Origin: an uncultured Oscillospiraceae bacterium
GTDB taxonomy: Bacteria > Bacillota > Clostridia > Oscillospirales > JAAYXM01
DNA length: 8,192 nt
Assembly (NCBI GenBank): GCA_934446465.1
Contig: CAKSEF010000065.1
Span: forward strand, 1-8,192
Reading direction: 5' to 3'
Positions 1-6,981 of this stretch are shown piece by piece. Positions within the stretch are counted from its first letter, which is position 1; each line of letters begins with the position of its first letter. The notes beneath the pieces were generated by a model. That model was not told the DNA's origin, did no database searches, and saw only the letters and a program-made list of their open reading frames with translations. Position numbers and translations under genes: made by a program.

Positions 1-55
1 TTTTTCACATTCAGGAATAGGTATTATATATATATCTGTTCGGGGGTGGAATCTT

Positions 56-481
56 GTGAGAAAAAATATTGAAGAACCAATAAAGAAAGGCGTAGGTCCC
101 GTAGTTTCGTACATGATTCATTGCGTTATCGGAATAGCGGTTATCCTTTGTCTTTCTTTTTTGTTTTCTGTTTTTATTTCTTCCGGAAAAGTGCCGGAAA
201 GCTTTATGGCGGGCTGTGCGTACATATCGGTTTTTATCGGAACGGCAGTCGCATCGAATCTCTCCGCCCGCAAATTCGGAAGAGGTGTCCTTTCTTCCCT
301 GTTACAGGGATTTATACTGCTTTTAATAATCTACATCATCGGTTCTGCAGTCTTCGGTCGTCTTGTACCGACTGAGGCATTGCCTGAGATTATCCTTGCA
401 TGCTTTTGCGGAGCTCTCGTTGGTGCCGTTTTGTCTGCGCTCGGCAAGCACAAAGGAAAGAGAAGAAAACACAGTCGTTAG
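56..481 (+). CDS. Small four-helix integral membrane protein, TIGR04086-like
   Basis: A 141-residue, very hydrophobic protein. It has about four predicted membrane helices (roughly residues 17-41, 50-70, 78-100 and 108-128) and a strongly basic C-terminal tail (KHKGKRRKHSR), which suggests a cytoplasmic C-terminus. Size and hydrophobic pattern resemble the TIGR04086 family of clostridial membrane proteins, whose function is unknown; from memory these often lie near yajC or the SCIFF-peptide genes, but those are not visible here because the window begins just upstream. The start is a GTG at 56 with a G-rich ribosome-binding site (GGGGGTGG, 42-49) six bases before it. An internal ATG at residue 19 would cut into the first helix and is less likely. 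A terminator follows within ten bases, so the gene appears to end a transcript that may begin off the left edge. There is no enzymatic motif. The family name is inferred from pattern, while the membrane-protein call is direct. Confidence 0.8.
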   Translation: MRKNIEEPIKKGVGPVVSYMIHCVIGIAVILCLSFLFSVFISSGKVPESFMAGCAYISVFIGTAVASNLSARKFGRGVLSSLLQGFILLLIIYIIGSAVFGRLVPTEALPEIILACFCGALVGAVLSALGKHKGKRRKHSR

Positions 482-489
482 CATTACCG

Positions 490-523
490 ACAGATTACTG
501 AAAAGCAGTAATCTGTCTTTTTT
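490..523 (+). terminator. Rho-independent terminator after the membrane-protein gene
   Basis: A perfect 11-bp stem (ACAGATTACTG at 490-500 and CAGTAATCTGT at 506-516) with a 5-base loop (AAAAG) is followed by CTTTTTT. It begins nine bases after the stop codon at 479-481 and ends only 14 bases before the cca start codon, so it also lies directly in front of the cca ribosome-binding site. Confidence 0.85.
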
Positions 524-537
524 GTGGTGGTGATAAA

Positions 538-1728
538 ATGCCTGAAATAAGTATTCCGAATCATATATTGACGATTATTCAAAAGCTTGAAAACGGCGGT
601 TTTGAGACTTATGCAGTCGGAGGGTGTGTTCGGGACAGCATAATGAAGCGCGCAGTAAATGACTGGGATATCTGCACATCCGCAGTTCCGAACGAAGTAA
701 AAAATTGTCTGTCCGAGTTTAAGATTATAGATACTGGACTTAAACACGGCACTGTTACTGTTGTGGTATCCGGAAATGCCTGCGAAATAACAACCTTCAG
801 AACAGAAAGCGGATATTCCGACCACCGGCATCCTGCATTTGTAAACTTCATCAAAACAATAGACGAAGATTTATCGCGACGTGATTTTACCGTGAATGCA
901 ATGGCATACTCCCCTATACGCGGTTTTGTTGATAATTTTCACGGATTAGACGATATAGAATCAAAGATTATCCGCTGCGTTGGCATTCCTTCCGAGCGAT
1001 TCGGTGAGGACGCACTGCGCATAATGCGCGCTCTTAGATTCTCCTCACAGCTTGATTTTGAAATTGAGCGCAAAACTGCCGATGCGGTGATAAAAAAAGC
1101 ACCTACATTGGCTAAAATTGCAAAAGAACGGATAAATCACGAGCTGTGCAAATTATTGCTCGGGGTCGGAGCCGGGAGGGTTATGCGCGAATTTAAGTCG
1201 GTTTTTAAGGAAATATTCAAGAATGAATATATCTTTAAGGACTGGGATGAGAAAGCTTATCTCGTTGACAGTTCTCCTAAAAGGCTCCTGCTTCGATTGG
1301 CGTATGTCCTGTCAGGTATTGCGTATCAGGATTCGGAACACATTCTGCATGAACTTAGATTTGATACCAATACCGTCAACTGTGTTACCTTTCTCCTGCG
1401 AAACGGAAAATTTACTCCTCCGACCGAACGTATAGCATTAAAACGTATTGTTAGTCAGTTCGGATATGAGCGTCTGTTCCTTCTTTTTGATTATATACGC
1501 ACTTCCCCCGCCGTTCGTGAAAATCTATCAAAGCTCATGGCGGAATCTCCACCGCTTTGGATTCGCGATTTGGCCATAAACGGAAAAGACATCATGGATT
1601 TAGGTGTAAACGACGGTTTGACAATAGGAAAACTCCTCAACTTAGCTCTCAAAGCCGTAATATCCGAAGAGTGTCCCAATACCAAAACTGATTTGATAAA
1701 ACTAATAAATGAAAAAATCGGCAGATGA
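538..1728 (+). CDS. cca: CCA tRNA nucleotidyltransferase (CCA-adding enzyme)
   Basis: This enzyme adds or repairs the CCA 3' end of tRNAs from CTP and ATP in the cytoplasm. The 396-residue length matches the Bacillus subtilis enzyme (about 397). Class II nucleotidyltransferase motifs are in order: GGCVRD at residues 28-33, the metal-binding DWD pair at 42 and 44, the RRDFTVNAMAY motif at 114-124, and the EDxxR nucleotide-recognition motif (E157, D158, R161), followed by RALRFS. The helical C-terminal half (KERINHELCKLL around 195-210) is tRNA-binding neck/body sequence. The ATG at 538 follows a GTGGTGGTG ribosome-binding site. No convincing promoter lies between the upstream terminator and this start. 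The stop codon TGA (1726-1728) sits inside the left arm of the gene's own terminator. Poly(A) polymerase is the main alternative in this superfamily, but the compact length and Firmicute context favour CCA addition. Confidence 0.96.
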   Translation: MPEISIPNHILTIIQKLENGGFETYAVGGCVRDSIMKRAVNDWDICTSAVPNEVKNCLSEFKIIDTGLKHGTVTVVVSGNACEITTFRTESGYSDHRHPAFVNFIKTIDEDLSRRDFTVNAMAYSPIRGFVDNFHGLDDIESKIIRCVGIPSERFGEDALRIMRALRFSSQLDFEIERKTADAVIKKAPTLAKIAKERINHELCKLLLGVGAGRVMREFKSVFKEIFKNEYIFKDWDEKAYLVDSSPKRLLLRLAYVLSGIAYQDSEHILHELRFDTNTVNCVTFLLRNGKFTPPTERIALKRIVSQFGYERLFLLFDYIRTSPAVRENLSKLMAESPPLWIRDLAINGKDIMDLGVNDGLTIGKLLNLALKAVISEECPNTKTDLIKLINEKIGR

Positions 1729-1749
1729 AAAATTTCATCTGCCGATTTT
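1714..1749 (+). terminator. Terminator hairpin overlapping the cca stop codon
   Basis: A perfect 17-bp inverted repeat (1714-1730 and 1733-1749) has only two bases between its arms; a GC-rich core (CGGCAGATG) is flanked by an A-run on the left and a T-run on the right. The A/T ends let it work as a hairpin with a short T tail on the plus strand. The last codons and stop of cca form part of the left arm. No gene lies immediately right on the minus strand that would need it. Confidence 0.8.
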
Positions 1750-1849
1750 GTTACAATATCTGTACCAACTTTTCAAATATGCAATATATGCTAAATCGCA
1801 GAAGAATCGCATTTTAAGCAACTTTTTTAAGTAAAATTCCTTACAGGAC

Positions 1850-1878
1850 TTGACAAATTAGTTACAATGAGTTACAAT
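1850..1878 (+). promoter_or_regulatory. SigA-type promoter for the yabE-like gene
   Basis: A consensus -35 TTGACA (1850-1855) is separated by exactly 17 bases from -10 TACAAT (1873-1878). The predicted transcription start is near 1885, giving a leader of about 95 bases before the ATG at 1980. A second TACAAT (1863-1868) sits ten bases upstream as part of a tandem 10-bp repeat and could serve as an alternative -10 with a weak CTTACA -35 at 1840-1845. The preceding 1750-1849 is AT-rich with short direct repeats and no ORF. Confidence 0.82.
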
Positions 1879-1979
1879 AGCAACAATGTGTGAAATTTTT
1901 TGTGTTGCTTTTGGAATAAATACCGCGTTTTTCCATATACTTTTTGTAAATAAGTTTCGCACTGTTTTAGGAGGTTTAT

Positions 1980-3017
1980 ATGTTTGCTTATATAAGAAAA
2001 ATGAAGGGAGATTTTTTAACTCTCCTCTCAAGGCGTGCGGTTATAATATCTGTTATTTGCTTAACAACGGTTTTCTGCATCGCCGCTGCCATATCATCTG
2101 TGAATACCTACATCTTTTACGACGGTGATAATGTTTCGATGCTCAACAGCTCGGTAGAAACTTGTGCCGAAGCTGTCCGTGAAGCCGGCATCGAAATTGA
2201 CGAAAATGATTATATTGAAATGCCCGACAAACCGTCGGATGGTGTCGCAAAGATTAATATTCACAGACGCAGCGAAGTAAGTGTCAATTACGGCGGCTCA
2301 AAGATTGTTATTTATGCCGAAAAGGAGAACAGCCTTGCGGAGTTATTCGAGAACAACAACATAGCTGTAACGGACTCCGATATCGTTTCTGTTCCCCTTT
2401 CTTCCTCGATTACTGACGGAATGGCGGTAGATATAACAAGAGTTTCATATTCTACTGAGGAAGTAACAAAATCCGTACCGTATTCAACGGAAAAGCGTGC
2501 TTCTGCCAATATGAACGAAGGCACAAAGCGCGTTATCCAAAAGGGCGTATACGGTTCAAAAAAACTCACTTATAAAATTAAAACCGTAAACGGAAGCGTA
2601 GCCGGAAAAGAGCTTGTGTCTGAAAATGTGGTATCTTCTCCCGTGAACGAAATTATAGAATACGGAACAAAGAAGGTCGTTTCGTCGGGGACGGTTGCTA
2701 CATCGTCCGGCGGTAAGCTCAAATATAAAAAAGCCATAAAAATGACTGCTACCGCGTACACTACTGAGCGTTCAAGAAAGAAAACGACCGCCACGGGCAA
2801 GGTTGCAAAAGTCGGGCTTGTAGCGGTTGACCCAAAGGTGATACCGCTCGGTTCAAAGCTTTATATCGTTTCCGCAGACGGCAAAAGCTGGTCTTACGGA
2901 ACTGCGGTCGCAGCAGATACCGGTGTCCGCGGGAATAAAATCGATTTGTTTTATAACACATACAGAGAGTGTATAAACTTCGGAAGAAGAAGTGCTACCG
3001 TATATGTCCTTGAATAA
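1980..3017 (+). CDS. yabE: YabE-like membrane-anchored cell-wall protein (DUF348/G5/3D domains)
   Basis: A 345-residue exported protein that probably acts on or binds peptidoglycan outside the membrane. A basic N-terminus is followed by one hydrophobic helix (about residues 20-41), read as a signal anchor. Next come DUF348-like ubiquitin-fold repeats (about 45-150), a G5-type domain (about 151-232, ending with EYGTKKV), and a C-terminal 3D domain (about 252-345). The three aspartates that name this last domain are visible: VAVDPKVIPLG (D284), AADTG (D313) and NKIDLFY (D322). The 3D fold is related to MltA-type lytic transglycosylases, and proteins of this layout resemble resuscitation-promoting factors, so a muralytic role is plausible but inferred. 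Where the family usually has DTGG, this protein has DTGV. The ATG at 1980 has a perfect AGGAGG (1969-1974) five bases upstream. The gene has its own promoter and terminator and lies directly before rsmA, as in Bacillus apart from the missing rnmV. Confidence 0.9.
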   Translation: MFAYIRKMKGDFLTLLSRRAVIISVICLTTVFCIAAAISSVNTYIFYDGDNVSMLNSSVETCAEAVREAGIEIDENDYIEMPDKPSDGVAKINIHRRSEVSVNYGGSKIVIYAEKENSLAELFENNNIAVTDSDIVSVPLSSSITDGMAVDITRVSYSTEEVTKSVPYSTEKRASANMNEGTKRVIQKGVYGSKKLTYKIKTVNGSVAGKELVSENVVSSPVNEIIEYGTKKVVSSGTVATSSGGKLKYKKAIKMTATAYTTERSRKKTTATGKVAKVGLVAVDPKVIPLGSKLYIVSADGKSWSYGTAVAADTGVRGNKIDLFYNTYRECINFGRRSATVYVLE

Positions 3018-3019
3018 TC

Positions 3020-3055
3020 AAAATCTCCGCATACTAAAAAGTATGCGGAGATTTT
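3020..3055 (+). terminator. Terminator after the yabE-like gene
   Basis: A perfect 15-bp stem (3020-3034 and 3041-3055; core CTCCGCATAC/GTATGCGGAG) with a 6-base A-rich loop begins three bases after the TAA stop. The right arm ends in ATTTT, and the flanking A/T pairs give a U tail. It separates yabE transcription from rsmA. Confidence 0.88.
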
Positions 3056-3082
3056 ATTACGCATTGCCGAACTTCTTTCTTA

Positions 3083-3111
3083 TTGTAAAAAGTTTTTCTT
3101 TATTGTATAAT
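3083..3111 (+). promoter_or_regulatory. SigA-type promoter for rsmA
   Basis: TTGTAA (3083-3088), a 17-base spacer and a perfect TATAAT (3106-3111). The predicted start point is near 3118, giving a leader of about 27 bases to the ATG at 3145. This supports rsmA as a transcript separate from the yabE-like gene. Confidence 0.75.
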
Positions 3112-3144
3112 AATTAAAAACACAATACAATGAGGAAAATCACA

Positions 3145-4020
3145 ATGAATTTGTTTTCAGTTAAAGAAATACACGAAATACTCTCGCGCCACGGATTTAA
3201 GTTTTCAAAATCCCTCGGGCAGAATTTTTTAACAGAGCGATATATATGCGAAGACATTGCTGAAATGTCGGGAATTACACCCGAAGATTCAGTTCTCGAG
3301 ATTGGACCCGGAATCGGCAGTCTGACATCCGTTTTGGCACCATACGCAAAAAGAGTTATCTCCGTCGAAATCGATAAAGCGTTAAAGCCCGTCCTTGACG
3401 AAACGCTTGCCGAATTTCCTAATGTAAAAGTCATTTTCAACGATATACTGAAGTGTGATATTGCTGAACTTGTAAGAGTTGAATTTGACGGAAGTCGCCC
3501 GAAAGTTTGCGCGAATCTCCCCTACTATATAACAACTCCGATAATATCTGCATTGATAAAGACAAAAGCATTTGAAACAATTACGACAATGATTCAAAAG
3601 GAAGTTGCCGAGAGAATATGTGCGAAACCGGGAACACCCGAATACGGCGCATTTACCATTTATGTTCAATATTATACCGAACCTTCCCTATTGTTCACTG
3701 TCTCCCCGGATTGCTTTGAACCGAAACCAAAGGTACAGTCCGCGGTTGTTATAATGCGTCCGTTAAACACACCGCGCGTGAATCCGAAGTCCGAGGAGTT
3801 GTTCTTCAAAGTTGTGCGCGCCTCATTTGCACAGCGCAGAAAGCAGTTAGTAAACGGGCTTTTCTCAGCGTTCGAGAGTCATATGGCGAAATCTGATATT
3901 GTTGATATTTTAACTCAGCTCGGGCATCCTTCCACGGTCAGGGGCGAAAAACTCTCTATTGAGGAATTTTGCACTGTTTCCGATGCAATATATGATTTTA
4001 TAAAAAACAAGTCGAAATAG
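3145..4020 (+). CDS. rsmA: 16S rRNA adenine(1518)/adenine(1519) N6-dimethyltransferase
   Basis: RsmA (KsgA) uses S-adenosylmethionine to dimethylate two adjacent adenines in the loop near the 3' end of 16S rRNA, a late step in 30S ribosome assembly. The 291-residue protein shows the family signature in order: SLGQNFL (23-29), the SAM-binding glycine loop LEIGPGIGSLT (51-61), the acidic motif SVEID (E75), the D100 adenine-contact position in NDIL, and the catalytic NLPY motif (124-127) continuing YITTPI. A helical C-terminal RNA-binding part follows. The start is taken at ATG 3145 because GAGGA (3132-3136) lies eight bases before it. The in-frame ATG at 3130 would add five residues but has no ribosome-binding site and sits only about 12 bases from the predicted transcription start. 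Loss of this enzyme is known to confer kasugamycin resistance in other bacteria. The gene converges on the phosphoesterase gene with a 12-base gap. Confidence 0.96.
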   Translation: MNLFSVKEIHEILSRHGFKFSKSLGQNFLTERYICEDIAEMSGITPEDSVLEIGPGIGSLTSVLAPYAKRVISVEIDKALKPVLDETLAEFPNVKVIFNDILKCDIAELVRVEFDGSRPKVCANLPYYITTPIISALIKTKAFETITTMIQKEVAERICAKPGTPEYGAFTIYVQYYTEPSLLFTVSPDCFEPKPKVQSAVVIMRPLNTPRVNPKSEELFFKVVRASFAQRRKQLVNGLFSAFESHMAKSDIVDILTQLGHPSTVRGEKLSIEEFCTVSDAIYDFIKNKSK

Positions 4021-4032
4021 CGACGGAGCCGT

Positions 4033-4575
4033 CTACAGGTCTACACTGTCATACGCACTCCCGTCTAAGTCCTTCCACGTGAAAACTCCGTTTTCAAAAA
4101 CGATATAGCTGTGTCTGCTTCCGTTCTTCGGAATTGAAACCGAGCCCGGATTTATATATGTAAATGTATTGTACTTCACATGCTTTGGTATGTGTGTATG
4201 TCCGTTTAACAGAACGTTAATCCCGGAAATCGGCGGTAAATTTTCTTCGTTATAAATGTGTCCGTGCGTTGCAAACATTGTTACTCCGCCGATGCAAAAG
4301 AGCGCGTAGTCAGCAAGAATCGGAAACTCCAAAACCATCTGGTCAACCTCAGTATCGCAGTTCCCGCGGACGCAGGCGAGTTTGTCCTTAATCTCATTGA
4401 GCATTGATATTACGCTTTTGGGTGCATAGCCGTTCGGCAAGTCATTTCTCGGTCCGTGATAGAGAATATCACCCAAAATCAGCATTTTATCCGCATGCTC
4501 TTTTTCAAAACGCTCAATCAGCTTTTCGCAAAAGTGCGAGGAACCGTGTATATCAGATGCAATAATAATTCTCAT
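4033..4575 (-). CDS. yfcE: YfcE/MJ0936-type metallophosphoesterase
   Basis: A 180-residue cytoplasmic phosphodiesterase of the calcineurin-like superfamily, close in length to E. coli YfcE (about 184). All dimetal-site motifs are present in order: SDIHG (D8, H10), GDILYHGPRND (D36), RGNCD (N72), THGH (H104) and GHTH (H126, H128), then YINPGSVSIPK. Members hydrolyse generic phosphodiester substrates in vitro; the natural substrate is not known, so the physiological role stays open. The ATG at 4575 is chosen because AAGGTGG lies about five bases upstream and a good promoter lies just beyond. The in-frame ATG at 4614 would fall upstream of the predicted transcription start and would put 13 non-conserved residues before the MRIIIASD beta strand. 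The gene appears monocistronic. Its end faces the end of rsmA across 12 bases holding no clear T-tailed terminator. Confidence 0.92.
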   Translation of the reverse strand: MRIIIASDIHGSSHFCEKLIERFEKEHADKMLILGDILYHGPRNDLPNGYAPKSVISMLNEIKDKLACVRGNCDTEVDQMVLEFPILADYALFCIGGVTMFATHGHIYNEENLPPISGINVLLNGHTHIPKHVKYNTFTYINPGSVSIPKNGSRHSYIVFENGVFTWKDLDGSAYDSVDL

Positions 4576-4604
4576 AACAACCACCTTTTCTTTGTATATC
4601 GTGT

Positions 4605-4633
4605 ATTGTATCAAAATAAGAGTAATAATACAA
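4605..4633 (-). promoter_or_regulatory. SigA-type promoter for the YfcE-like phosphoesterase
   Basis: Read on the minus strand: TTGTAT (4628-4633), a 17-base spacer and TACAAT (4605-4610). The predicted start is near 4598, about 23 bases before the ATG at 4575. The -35 box directly abuts the terminator hairpin of the upstream kinase gene. Confidence 0.72.
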
Positions 4634-4664
4634 GAGGATGTTTCGGAATAACCGAAACATCCTC
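4634..4664 (-). terminator. Terminator of the two-component operon
   Basis: A perfect 13-bp stem (4634-4646 and 4652-4664; GAGGATGTTTCGG and its complement) with a 5-base loop lies four bases past the kinase stop codon. On the minus strand the tail is TTGTATTATTAC, a discontinuous T tract, so termination may be incomplete and allow some read-through into yfcE. On the plus strand a T-run (4672-4677) lies several bases beyond the stem, so weak bidirectional use is possible. Confidence 0.7.
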
Positions 4665-4668
4665 CTAT

Positions 4669-6267
4669 CTATTTTTTCAGTTTTATAATCGCTTTAAACA
4701 TATCCCCGTCAATCTCTATTTTAAATACACCGCCGCAAATTTCTGTGAGACTGCGCGCTATCGAAAGCCCCAGTCCGCTCCCTTCGCTGTTTCGTGAGCT
4801 GTCCCCGCGCACAAAACGTTCCATCAATTCATCCGGCTTAATATTTAATATATCCCTGGAAATATTTTTGAACATCACATACACATATGAATCATCTTCG
4901 CTTACGTCTATATATACTCTTGTATTTTCCTGCGAATATTTGCATACGTTGTTCAGGAGATTATCGAACACCCTCCACATAAGCTTTCCGTCAGTCATTA
5001 CGCTGATTTCCGGTCCGCTCACAACCGCCTGCAAATTGCTTGCGGACAGTTTATCGCTGTATTCCGCGACTGACTGGTTCAAAAGTTCGGTAATATCTAT
5101 TTGTTCTATATTTGCCTTAATATTTCCGGTAGCCGCCTTTGACGCTTCGATTATGTCCTCTGTTACTTTTTTTAGGCGCGTTGCCGCTCTTTCGAGTGCT
5201 TCGGAATACTTTTTGATGTTTTCGTTTTCGCATTCTTCCCTATTTATCAGGTCGGCATAGTTTATGACGGACGTAAGCGGAGTTTTTATATCATGAGATA
5301 CATTTGTTATAAGCTCGGTTTTAAAACGCTCCTGCTTAAGCTTCTCATCAACCGCATGCGTAATCCCGATATTTATATTATTTAGGTTCTCTGCATGTCT
5401 GCGCATTGGCCCTATCATTTTTCCAGTGTCGATTTTATAGTTCAGGTTCCCTGCCGCCATCATTTCGGCAGAATTTAAAATCTTTTTTTCGTTTACCGAA
5501 ATTATACATATTACAACGAGCACCGCCGCATTTAGATACAGCCACAGCATACTCAGACGTCCGTGTCCGAAGCTTGACAGCATTATCAGGGCAGTATTTA
5601 TAACGGTATAAAGTGCGAATATTGCAATGTTCTTCCCGATAACGTTTATATTTTCAAGTGCATATCTTAAGGCGTCTGCAATCTTCCCGAACAGTTTACC
5701 AATAAAGATTAAAAAGCGGTATATCACCGTGTTTTTCAGCATATTTCCCGCTTTAATTCTTGATGCCACACTCATGCACCACGCAAGCACAATAAGCTCC
5801 GCAACTATTGAGAATACCGTATATGTTGCAGCCATTATAAGTTCAAAATCCGCATTTATTCCCATTGCCAGAAGCCCAAATACGCCAAAACCTGCAACGG
5901 CTGACAATGCAGTATATACGTCAAGGGGTATCCTGTCAACAGCATTTAAATATATACCGTCGTGCTTTGAGTTATGCCCGGCCATGCACATAAGTATTAT
6001 AAAAGATGCTATAGTGAGAAGAATAGCGACCACAGTTGCGGCAATTATAAAATAACGCGAATTAAAAAGCCATTCAAGAAACGCATATCTGCCCGATATT
6101 CTTCCACGGCTCGCAAGTATATTGCTGTAATCGGCATCTATTCTCAAATAACCTTTATCAGCACAGACTGCTGTGAAGACAGTCCCGACGGCAGATATCG
6201 AAGAAAAGATAACAAACAGAGAAACAAACGCGCTTTTAATCCAAAAACTTTTTGATATACCTTTCAT
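4669..6267 (-). CDS. Six-helix membrane sensor histidine kinase
   Basis: A 532-residue two-component sensor kinase. The N-terminal half carries about six predicted membrane helices (roughly 11-34, 71-95, 116-136, 141-166, 211-233, 237-257), with an extracytoplasmic loop of about 35 residues between the first two and no recognisable ligand-binding domain. A HAMP-like linker (about 258-312) leads to the HisKA dimerisation domain with NVSHDIKTPLTS, whose H325 is the expected phosphorylated histidine. The HATPase_c domain shows the N box DNLLNNVCKYS (N440 as the Mg-binding asparagine), an F box (ERFVRGDSSRN) and the G2 box GSGLGLS (496-502). The usual DxGxG (G1) box is replaced by FKNIS, as is common in a Firmicute VanS/PhoR-like subgroup. 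The ATG overlaps the regulator stop codon (ATGA), and its ribosome-binding site GGAGGAG lies inside the end of the regulator gene, indicating translational coupling. The signal sensed cannot be inferred; envelope stress is a common role for such kinases but is only a guess. Confidence 0.93.
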   Translation of the reverse strand: MKGISKSFWIKSAFVSLFVIFSSISAVGTVFTAVCADKGYLRIDADYSNILASRGRISGRYAFLEWLFNSRYFIIAATVVAILLTIASFIILMCMAGHNSKHDGIYLNAVDRIPLDVYTALSAVAGFGVFGLLAMGINADFELIMAATYTVFSIVAELIVLAWCMSVASRIKAGNMLKNTVIYRFLIFIGKLFGKIADALRYALENINVIGKNIAIFALYTVINTALIMLSSFGHGRLSMLWLYLNAAVLVVICIISVNEKKILNSAEMMAAGNLNYKIDTGKMIGPMRRHAENLNNINIGITHAVDEKLKQERFKTELITNVSHDIKTPLTSVINYADLINREECENENIKKYSEALERAATRLKKVTEDIIEASKAATGNIKANIEQIDITELLNQSVAEYSDKLSASNLQAVVSGPEISVMTDGKLMWRVFDNLLNNVCKYSQENTRVYIDVSEDDSYVYVMFKNISRDILNIKPDELMERFVRGDSSRNSEGSGLGLSIARSLTEICGGVFKIEIDGDMFKAIIKLKK

Positions 6268-6956
6268 GCTTTCTCCTCCATTTTGTAACCCTGTCCCCAG
6301 ACTACTTTGAGATATCTCGGCTCACTCGGGTTTATTTCAAGCTTTTCGCGCATATGCCTTATATGCACGGCGACAGTTCCTTCCGCACCGTATGCGAGGT
6401 CGTTCCAAACGCTCTCGTATATTTCTTTTGATGAAAAAACTTTGTTCGGATTTTGCATTAAAAGTTTTAGTATTTCATACTCCGTCGGAGTTAAGCTTAC
6501 TTCCTTGTCATATGCCTTTACGGTCTTTGTTTTATCATCAAGCTCTATTTCTCCTATTCTGAGCATATCATTTTTCGTTGCTGCACCGCCGAGGCTCGTA
6601 TACCGTCTGAGCTGAGCACGTACTCTTGCAACAACTTCCATCGGATTAAACGGTTTTGTTATATAGTCGTCCGCGCCGACATCAAGTCCAAGTATTTTGT
6701 CTGTATCCTCACCTTTTGCCGTAAGAAGAATTACGGGTGTGTTGTTTCTTTCACGAAGCTTCTTCAAGGCGGAAATGCCATCGAGCTTCGGCATCATAAT
6801 ATCCATCAAAATCAGGTGTATGTCGTTCTCCGACAGTGCTTTAAGTGCTTCTGCACCGTCATAGGTCTCAATAATATTGTAATTCTCATTATTGAGGTAT
6901 ATATGCAGTGCGGAAACTATGTCCTTTTCGTCGTCGCAAATCAAAATGTTGTACAT
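6264..6956 (-). CDS. OmpR/PhoB-family DNA-binding response regulator
   Basis: A 230-residue transcription factor that should be phosphorylated by the kinase encoded just downstream. The receiver domain (about 1-115) has the acidic pair D8/D9, the phosphoacceptor D52 in LILMDIMMPKLDG, T79 (LLTAK) and K101 (TKPF). The C-terminal winged-helix domain (about 130-228) has the typical sequence LTPTEYEILKLLMQNPNKVF, then VAVHIRHMREKLE as the recognition helix and YLKVVWGQGYKM as the wing. The start is placed at ATG 6956 because GGAGGTGAG lies just upstream and the conserved YNILICDDE strand begins there; the in-frame ATG at 6983 would add nine unconserved residues and run through the ribosome-binding site. 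It is the first gene of a two-gene operon with a 4-base overlap. A direct repeat upstream may be its own operator. Target genes are unknown. Confidence 0.95.
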   Translation of the reverse strand: MYNILICDDEKDIVSALHIYLNNENYNIIETYDGAEALKALSENDIHLILMDIMMPKLDGISALKKLRERNNTPVILLTAKGEDTDKILGLDVGADDYITKPFNPMEVVARVRAQLRRYTSLGGAATKNDMLRIGEIELDDKTKTVKAYDKEVSLTPTEYEILKLLMQNPNKVFSSKEIYESVWNDLAYGAEGTVAVHIRHMREKLEINPSEPRYLKVVWGQGYKMEEKA

Positions 6957-6981
6957 CTTCTCACCTCCGAAATAAGTATAC

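Noticed and set aside
22..38. A TA-rich stretch that resembles a -10 box before the first gene.
   Set aside because: It is low complexity, and no -35 hexamer at proper spacing is convincing within the few bases available at the window edge.
1886..2128. An 80-codon plus-strand frame starting in the yabE leader.
   Set aside because: Its ATG falls at the predicted transcription start, it has no ribosome-binding site, and most of it overlaps the well-supported yabE reading frame.
3130..3144. A five-residue N-terminal extension of RsmA from ATG 3130.
   Set aside because: There is no ribosome-binding site before 3130, whereas GAGGA is ideally placed for 3145, and 3130 is too close to the predicted transcription start.
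4022..4033. A small palindrome, GACGG-AG-CCGTC, between the convergent ends of rsmA and yfcE.
   Set aside because: Five base pairs with a 2-base loop and no T tract on either strand is too weak to call a terminator.
4576..4614. A thirteen-residue N-terminal extension of the phosphoesterase from ATG 4614.
   Set aside because: It would start upstream of the predicted transcript and overlap the -10 box. The ribosome-binding site and conserved first beta strand fit ATG 4575.
4745..5260. A 171-codon plus-strand reading frame opposite the histidine kinase.
   Set aside because: The opposite strand encodes the conserved HisKA and HATPase motifs. This frame is Ser/Leu-rich antisense sequence with no ribosome-binding site.
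5627..6055. A 142-codon plus-strand frame opposite the kinase membrane helices.
   Set aside because: It is an antisense shadow of hydrophobic codons, with no initiation signal and no recognisable family.
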